From Verrucomicrobiota bacterium (GTDB taxonomy: Bacteria; Verrucomicrobiota; Verrucomicrobiia; Verrucomicrobiales; DEV007), in NCBI GenBank assembly GCA_030625775.1, contig DAOUQC010000020.1, positions 1 through 57,506 on the forward strand: DNA of 57,506 nt, in the 5' to 3' direction. The translations under genes and the position numbers were made by a program. Positions 52,495 through 57,506 of this stretch are shown here, one piece after another. Below the pieces are notes generated by a model that was not told where the DNA came from, ran no database searches, and was given only the letters and a program-made list of their open reading frames with translations. Each line of letters begins with the position of its first letter. Positions within the stretch are counted from its first letter, which is position 1.

Positions 52495-53745
52495 CTAAAA
52501 ATTTCGCACACCAATATCCGTGCGCCGCTGCAGACCGTCGAAGCTGATCTTCGCCGATTCCTGATAAACTTTTTCCACTGCCTGCTCGCGGGTCTCACCA
52601 GAGGCCACTACCACCAGTACCCTGCCGCCAGCAGTCTCAAATTGCCCCTGATTATTTTTTTTAGTTCCTGCGTGAAAAACACGCACACCTTCCACATCAT
52701 CAATCCCTGAAATAACATCTCCACTACGCGAACTGAGCGGATAACCCGCCGAGGCCGATACCAGGCAAATACTCCAGCCATTCTTGAAAAAAATCAATGA
52801 GCGATCCAGGTTTCCCGTAGCTCCATTGAACACATAAGAGGCAAAATCCCCTTCGATCAGCGGCAAGACCGCCTGCGCTTCCGGATCTCCAAAACGACAA
52901 TTGTATTCCAGAATTTTTGGGCCCCCAGCCGTCAGCATGATGCCAAAATAAAGGAACCCTCGATAGGGCAGGTCATCCTTGATCAGGCCCTCGATTGTCG
53001 GGCGAATGATTTCCGCATCAATCCGCGCCATCAATTCAGGTTCTGCCATCTCCCGCGATGACACCGCCCCCATCCCCCCTGTATTAGGGCCTTTATCCCC
53101 GTCACCGATGCGCTTGTAATCCCTGGCCGGAGCCAGAATCTGATATTGATCATCCACCACCGAGCAAAAAATCGAAATCTCAGGCCCATCGAGAAACTCT
53201 TCCACCAACACCCGGCCTTCACCGAATTTTTTCTCTACATAAACCTCAGCGAGGAATTCCTCCGCCATCGTTTCATCCAGACAAACCGCCACCCCTTTGC
53301 CTGCTGCCAGGCCATCAAATTTCAATACTGTCGGGTACTTGCCGCCAATCGCCTCACGCGCTGCCTCCAGAGAATCCACCGCTGCATATCCCCCGGTAGG
53401 GATTGCATGACGCACCATGAACTCTTTGGCAAATTCCTTGCTCGCTTCCAACTGCGCCGCTTCTTTCGGTGGCCCCCAACAGGGAATCTCCTCCTCCTTA
53501 CAGGCATTTGCCAAACCCTCGTCCCTCACCAGATAACTCTCCTCGCCAGCAACACACAAATCAATGCCCTCGTTTTTCATGAAAGCCATCAGCGTCGGCA
53601 AATCGGTTGCCGATGTTTTTTCAGCAATTTCAAATATCGCATCACTGCCCGGAAACGAATAAATTTCCGTTTTTGACGGCGATTCGTGCAACGCAGTCAC
53701 TATCGCATGTTCGCGCCCACCTTTTCCAACAACCAGAATTTTCAT
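52495..53745 (-). CDS. purD: Phosphoribosylamine-glycine ligase (GARS)
   Basis: This purine enzyme joins glycine to phosphoribosylamine with ATP. I use the ATG at 53745 (MKILVVGKGGREHA), which gives 416 residues. The N-terminal GKGGREHA, the ATP-grasp region (PTVLKFDGLAAGKGVAV), EEFLDGPEISIF, DYKRIGDGDKGPNTGGMGA and LEYNCRFGDPEAQAVLP are all PurD signatures. It is the first gene of the nucleotide cluster and diverges from the exported phosphodiesterase gene. Confidence 0.96.
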   Translation of the reverse strand: MKILVVGKGGREHAIVTALHESPSKTEIYSFPGSDAIFEIAEKTSATDLPTLMAFMKNEGIDLCVAGEESYLVRDEGLANACKEEEIPCWGPPKEAAQLEASKEFAKEFMVRHAIPTGGYAAVDSLEAAREAIGGKYPTVLKFDGLAAGKGVAVCLDETMAEEFLAEVYVEKKFGEGRVLVEEFLDGPEISIFCSVVDDQYQILAPARDYKRIGDGDKGPNTGGMGAVSSREMAEPELMARIDAEIIRPTIEGLIKDDLPYRGFLYFGIMLTAGGPKILEYNCRFGDPEAQAVLPLIEGDFASYVFNGATGNLDRSLIFFKNGWSICLVSASAGYPLSSRSGDVISGIDDVEGVRVFHAGTKKNNQGQFETAGGRVLVVVASGETREQAVEKVYQESAKISFDGLQRRTDIGVRNF

Positions 53746-53893
53746 GTTCTCCGATTCATTTATAGGGTCTAGCCACCCCTTGCAAGCGGCATTCTCAAAA
53801 AGCCTGTTTTTTGGCTCTATGAACTCCCCTTCGACCTCCCCGGCAAAATCTCTGGTGTAATTGAAATCTAATCGCAATGTGCCATCTTGCACA

Positions 53894-54823
53894 ATGATCA
53901 CCCGCCGTAATTTCCTCATCACAAGTGCCGCTGGCACCGCAGCCAACACCCTTCACCCACTTGTTTCACAGGCCGCTCAAGCGGCTAATTCAGAAGCCCC
54001 CCTCTTCTCCGTAGGCCTGATCGCCGATGCCCAATACACCGATGCCAAACCCGGCGGCATTCGTTACTACCGCAAAAGTATCAACAAACTCGCAAGCGCA
54101 GTAAAAGACATCAACAAAGCCCGGGTCGACTTCTCCATTCATCTCGGGGATCTCATTGACCGGGAGTTCTCCAGCTTCGACGACATCCTCGAACCCTTGC
54201 GTGAACTGAAAAAACCCGTACATCAAATCCTTGGCAACCACGACTTTGCTGTCGAAGAAGATAAAAAACAGGAAGTCGCTGGAAAGATGGGAATTAAGGA
54301 GACTTATTACGCTTTTTCACAATCCGGCTTTCGCTTCATATTTCTCGATGGCACAGAACTCAGCACCTTCGCCCAGCCGAAAGGCAGCCCCATTCACGAA
54401 GAAGCCATGGCGATGTTAAATGAATTCAAAGCCAAAAAACGCAAAAATGCCCAGAGCTGGAATTCCGCCATCGGTCCAAAACAAATCATCTGGCTCGAAT
54501 CCCAACTCGCGGCAAGCGCCAAGGCCGGAGAAAAAGCGATCATCTCCTGCCACTACCCCATCCTGCCGGACAACGTTCACAACCTGTGGAACGATCAAGA
54601 AATACTCAGACTGATGGATCAACACTCCAACACGGTGGTAGCCTGGTTCAATGGCCACAACCACGCCGGCAACTACGCCCAACACGAAGGTGTGCACTAC
54701 GTCACCGTTCAAGGCATGGTCGACACCCCCGATAGCAACGCCTACGCCGTACTGGATATCCTGCCCAATGCCCTCCGCATTCGCGGCAGCGGCCGGGTGC
54801 CCAGCCGCCTGCTGACGTTTTAG
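53894..54823 (+). CDS. Tat-exported ADPRM-like metallophosphoesterase
   Basis: The ATG at 53894 gives a twin-arginine signal (TRRNFLITSAAGTAA). The 309-residue protein has a calcineurin-like metal site: GLIADAQY near residue 46, HLGDLIDRE, ILGNHDF, ISCHYPILP and GHNHAGNY. The IADAQYTDAKPGGIRYYRKS block resembles the ADP-ribose/CDP-alcohol diphosphatase (ADPRM) group. Its substrate outside the cytoplasm is unknown. The neighbouring cytochrome/WD40 gene follows after 167 bp. Confidence 0.85.
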   Translation: MITRRNFLITSAAGTAANTLHPLVSQAAQAANSEAPLFSVGLIADAQYTDAKPGGIRYYRKSINKLASAVKDINKARVDFSIHLGDLIDREFSSFDDILEPLRELKKPVHQILGNHDFAVEEDKKQEVAGKMGIKETYYAFSQSGFRFIFLDGTELSTFAQPKGSPIHEEAMAMLNEFKAKKRKNAQSWNSAIGPKQIIWLESQLAASAKAGEKAIISCHYPILPDNVHNLWNDQEILRLMDQHSNTVVAWFNGHNHAGNYAQHEGVHYVTVQGMVDTPDSNAYAVLDILPNALRIRGSGRVPSRLLTF

Positions 54824-54990
54824 ATGCCCGACACTCGGCCCTTTCCATGATGAGCCACCAAGAAATCGAACAATTTCACCACAGGCTTTGTCTCAATACA
54901 GCAAGCACCCACCCGCTCGGTGGTTATTACGATCACGGGCCCAGGGCTGCTAATCCTGCACACCGAATTCTGCAAAAACACCCTGCCCGC

Positions 54991-56508
54991 ATGCTTTCCA
55001 GCTTCTTTTCCAAACTCCACCAGAAAACCGCCGCCTGGCTCTGCCTGACCTCTCTTGGCACCCTTGCTCTTGCCGGCAACGCGAGCGCCCTTGAAAAAGG
55101 CACCGAGGCAGCGATGGCTTTGCTCCGTGACGAATGCCTGCGCTGCCACAAAGTTGAGAAAAAAAAGGGCGGGCTGCTGCTCAACTCCCGTCAGGCCTTG
55201 CTCGATGGAGGCGACACCGGTCCGGCCATTGTTTCCGGTAAAGCCAGCGAAAGTTTTTTGATTGAAGGCCTGGCAGACGACGCGGATCCCCACATGCCTC
55301 CCAAAAAGCAGCTTACGCTTAAAGAAATCAAACTGCTCAGCCAATGGATCGACAAAGGGGCCGCCTGGGACGCAAAAACCCTCGCCAAAATAAAAGCTCC
55401 CCCCGCTCCCACAGCTAAAGACCTCGTCAGCCTGCCTGACTCCTACCGCCCCGTGCTTTCCATGGCGCTGTCACCCGATACAAAAACCCTCGCTACCGGA
55501 CAGGGTGGCAACATCGTTCTTTTCGATTTCATTCAAGCTGACACCAAGAAAAAAACCAAAACCAGCCTGAAAAGTAAAACCGTGCTCCCTGCCCACAAGG
55601 ATGCCGTGCAAGCTCTGGTCTGGTCTCCCAATGGCAAACGCTTTGCCTCGGGCGCTCACCGGGAAATACGAATCTGGCAAAACGGGCAAAACAAAGCGCT
55701 GTTCACCCTCACCAAAAAGCTGGCTGGTCGCATCACCGTTCTGGCAATCACCGCCGACAACAAAACCCTGCTTGCAGCTGATTCCAGTCCCGCCATGAAT
55801 GCCGACCTGCATGTCATCGACCTTGCCTCGGGTAAGATACTGCGAACGATTAAAAATGCCCACAGCGACAGTATTTTTGGGATCAGCATCAGCCCCGACA
55901 AAAAACACTTCGCCACCGTATCCGCTGACAAACTGATAAAAATATGGGATCTCACCACCTGGAAACCTGTCGCCACCCTTGAAGGCCATACCGGCTTCAT
56001 TCTCGCCGTCGCCTACAGCCCGAATGGAGACCGACTCGCCACCGGCGGTGACGATGAAGTCATCAAGGTCTGGGACATCAAAAGCAAAAAACAACTGCTG
56101 ACTTTCGGAGCCAAACGCACCGGCCCGATCACCGGCCTGCGATGGAGTTTGGATCCAGAAAAAATCAAAAAGAAGGCGGCCCAAAAAGACAAAAAAAAGG
56201 CCGCTGAAATCAATACCGATAAAATTTTCACCATCAGTGAAGACGGCCGTCCCCGGACATACAGTGATCTTATCCTCCATGACGGCGCCCAACGCTCAAC
56301 CGGAGCCAAAGAGAAAGCTTACAGCGCCCAGGACGAATCCCTGGCCTCCCTCTCCATCGCCAGCTCCAAAAACGACAAATCCCCCTTCCCTTTCCTGTTT
56401 GCCGGTTCTGACAGTGGATCCCTTTTTATCTGGGACGTCGCAGGTAAACTGGTTTTCCAGCAACACCCCGACACCGCTCTCGCCAAATCAGCTCCACCAA
56501 AAAAATAG
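54991..56508 (+). CDS. Planctomycete-type cytochrome c / WD40 repeat protein
   Basis: I use the ATG at 54991 because it gives a signal peptide (about residues 1-33). The 505-residue protein has an N-terminal PSCyt1-like domain with CLRCH at 49-53, GGDTGPAIVSGK and HMPPKKQLTLKEIKLLSQWIDKGAAW. About six WD40 repeats follow from about residue 145 (SPDTKTLATGQGG, SPNGKRFASGAHREIRIW, SPDKKHFATVSADKLIKIWD, SPNGDRLATGGDDEVIKVWD). This fusion is characteristic of PVC bacteria and probably acts in the periplasm. The function is unknown. Confidence 0.9.
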   Translation: MLSSFFSKLHQKTAAWLCLTSLGTLALAGNASALEKGTEAAMALLRDECLRCHKVEKKKGGLLLNSRQALLDGGDTGPAIVSGKASESFLIEGLADDADPHMPPKKQLTLKEIKLLSQWIDKGAAWDAKTLAKIKAPPAPTAKDLVSLPDSYRPVLSMALSPDTKTLATGQGGNIVLFDFIQADTKKKTKTSLKSKTVLPAHKDAVQALVWSPNGKRFASGAHREIRIWQNGQNKALFTLTKKLAGRITVLAITADNKTLLAADSSPAMNADLHVIDLASGKILRTIKNAHSDSIFGISISPDKKHFATVSADKLIKIWDLTTWKPVATLEGHTGFILAVAYSPNGDRLATGGDDEVIKVWDIKSKKQLLTFGAKRTGPITGLRWSLDPEKIKKKAAQKDKKKAAEINTDKIFTISEDGRPRTYSDLILHDGAQRSTGAKEKAYSAQDESLASLSIASSKNDKSPFPFLFAGSDSGSLFIWDVAGKLVFQQHPDTALAKSAPPKK

Positions 56509-56555
56509 TAAAGCCCGCGGAAAACTGCTTTTTCGTTCAAGGCAGGGAAAGCGGG

Positions 56556-56583
56556 TTGATCCGAGCGTGGAAGGTGCTAGTCT
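56556..56583 (+). promoter_or_regulatory. Possible promoter of the tRNA-Val gene
   Basis: TTGATC at 56556-56561 and TAGTCT at 56578-56583 are 16 bp apart. The -10 box ends 47 bp before the tRNA 5' end. The 122-bp gap from the WD40 gene contains no coding sequence I can support. Confidence 0.4.
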
Positions 56584-56630
56584 TGCGTCCTCACTGCCCA
56601 TCTGGCAATAAAGTCAGATAGTGGCAAATT

Positions 56631-56705
56631 GCGCGGTTAGCTCAGGGGTAGAGCACCTGCTTCACACGCAGGGGGTCGCAGGTTCAAATCCTGCATCGCG
56701 CACCA
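56631..56705 (+). tRNA. tRNA-Val (CAC)
   Basis: The 75-nt gene includes an encoded CCA. The acceptor stem GCGCGGT pairs with ATCGCGC. The anticodon loop TTCACAC places CAC at the anticodon, which reads GUG valine codons. The T-arm GCAGGTTCAAATCCTGC is complete. The integrase gene begins 105 bp downstream, so its 3' end is a candidate attachment site. Confidence 0.95.
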
Positions 56706-56785
56706 TTATCATCAACGAGTTACAGGCATTACTCCGCGCCACCCAGGGTGAAAGTAACGGATAAATAACGATTTGCCTTGTGTGT

Positions 56786-56790
56786 ATAAT
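56786..56790 (+). promoter_or_regulatory. Possible -10 box before the integrase gene
   Basis: A TATAAT hexamer begins at 56785, about 20 bp before the integrase ATG. I find no matching -35, so this is only a weak promoter candidate. Confidence 0.3.
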
Positions 56791-56810
56791 CGTGCGCATT
56801 ACCTTAGCGT

Positions 56811-57506
56811 ATGACAAACGTCTCAAAGATAGGTGAGCGGCTCGGCAACAAGGTGATCATCAAATCACTCAAAGGGCACAAAGGTGGATACAAGTGGCGC
56901 GCCACATTTATCGAGAGCGGTGCGCGTAAGCAAAAATACTTCAAGAGAAAAGTTGATGCTGTGGCATTTCGCGATAGCCGCGAACATGAGGCACTCGAAA
57001 GCGGCACAGCTCACCGCATCAACCACGCCGAGCAAAGCGCCGTCATTGATGCCCGCGACAAGCTCGAAAAACTCGGAATAGACGTGCGCACCGCGCTCAA
57101 TCATGCAATCGACTACTTCGAGCGCTCTCAAAGATCAGCGACGGTCTCTGTGCTTGTTGCGGAAAACATCGATGAAGCCCGAAGTTCAGGTTCCTCAAAG
57201 CTTCACATATCCGATCTCGAATCAAAGCTCGGGCGATTCTCTGAAGAGTTTGGCAACCGCTCCGTTGCAACCATTACTCAAGACGAGATCCGCGACTGGC
57301 TTGACGGGCTCAAGCACAAAAAAACATCGAAGAAGCTCAATCTGACCTCGGTGAACTCATACCGCAATAAAATCGTGGCCGCGTTCAGCACTGCGGTCAC
57401 GCGCGGGTATATCGCCGATAATACCGCTGCGAAAGTGAAGCCGAAAAAGATCAAAGAAGCTCGCTTTTCTGCGCTCGCGGTTGAGGATGCCGCCACCCTG
57501 CTCAAT
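56811..57506 (+). CDS. Phage-type tyrosine recombinase (integrase), 3' end outside window
   Basis: The frame from ATG 56811 is open through the last base (232 codons). It has the pattern of phage integrases: an Arm-binding N-terminal domain (about residues 1-60, HKGGYKWRATFIESGARKQKYFKRKVDAVAFRD) and a core-binding SAM-like domain (about 140-220, FSEEFGNRSVATITQDEIRDWLDGL, SYRNKIVAAFSTAVTRGYIADNTA). The catalytic R-H-R-Y region lies outside. Its place directly after tRNA-Val is the classic layout of an integrative element. Codons rich in GCG and CGC contrast with the neighbours. Confidence 0.85.
   Translation, partial: MTNVSKIGERLGNKVIIKSLKGHKGGYKWRATFIESGARKQKYFKRKVDAVAFRDSREHEALESGTAHRINHAEQSAVIDARDKLEKLGIDVRTALNHAIDYFERSQRSATVSVLVAENIDEARSSGSSKLHISDLESKLGRFSEEFGNRSVATITQDEIRDWLDGLKHKKTSKKLNLTSVNSYRNKIVAAFSTAVTRGYIADNTAAKVKPKKIKEARFSALAVEDAATLLN

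Overview
The window looks like a chromosomal segment of a Verrucomicrobiota bacterium (PVC superphylum), near 50% GC by eye. That placement is inferred from protein families typical of Planctomycetes and Verrucomicrobia: a PVC-type heme-binding CxxCH protein, a DUF1080 protein, a DUF6807/PmoA-like protein, an SHD1-domain protein, a planctomycete-type cytochrome/WD40 protein and a fused MFS/spermidine-synthase-like protein. No 16S gene is present, so a planctomycete cannot be excluded.

Layout. 1-6489: the end of a CHASE2 membrane protein, dusB, a Ste24-like M48 peptidase and a large MFS/spermidine-synthase-like protein. 6736-19880, all on the minus strand: a type IV pilus / type II secretion-like assembly locus. 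In transcription order it holds a PilT-like ATPase, two duplicated prepilins, a fused PilM/PilN (GspL)-like protein, PilO-like and PilP-like proteins, a secretin, an unknown 268-residue protein, a PilB/GspE-like ATPase, a PilC/GspF-like platform protein, a small membrane protein and a GspG-like pseudopilin. No prepilin peptidase is in the window. 20087-22553: an ABC exporter-like module with a histidine-rich membrane-anchored partner. 22593-31645: housekeeping genes (trmJ-like, ileS, lspA, argG) mixed with a TVP38-like membrane protein, a PNPOx-fold protein, an SGNH hydrolase, an SHD1 protein and a rhodanese. 31646-32283: an initiator tRNA and dispersed repeats. 32284-37531: PVC-typical extracytoplasmic proteins and an amino-acid permease pseudogene. 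37562-40279: two terpenoid-cyclase-fold genes in tandem. 40325-43577: a cysteine desulfurase, a single-heme protein and an exported rhodanese. 43742-53745: aroD, then a minus-strand nucleotide cluster (purD-purE-pyrR-pyrB-pyrC-pyrF-pyrE, then guaB and guaA) that carries most of UMP synthesis and the IMP-to-GMP branch. 53894-56508: a Tat-exported phosphodiesterase and a cytochrome/WD40 protein. 56631-57506: tRNA-Val followed at once by an integrase that runs off the end, which looks like the edge of an integrative element.

The intergenic DNA is unusual. It contains 7-bp tandem repeats, one ending three bases before a start codon and one covering the dusB stop codon, pyrimidine-rich leader tracts of similar wording before several genes, two copies of a palindromic dispersed repeat, and 10-, 15- and about 30-bp tandem repeats inside and next to the pilus locus. 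The best candidates for new biology are the divergent pilus/secretion machine with its two unassigned proteins, the paired cyclase-fold genes, the histidine-rich ABC module, and the heptad repeats at translation start sites.
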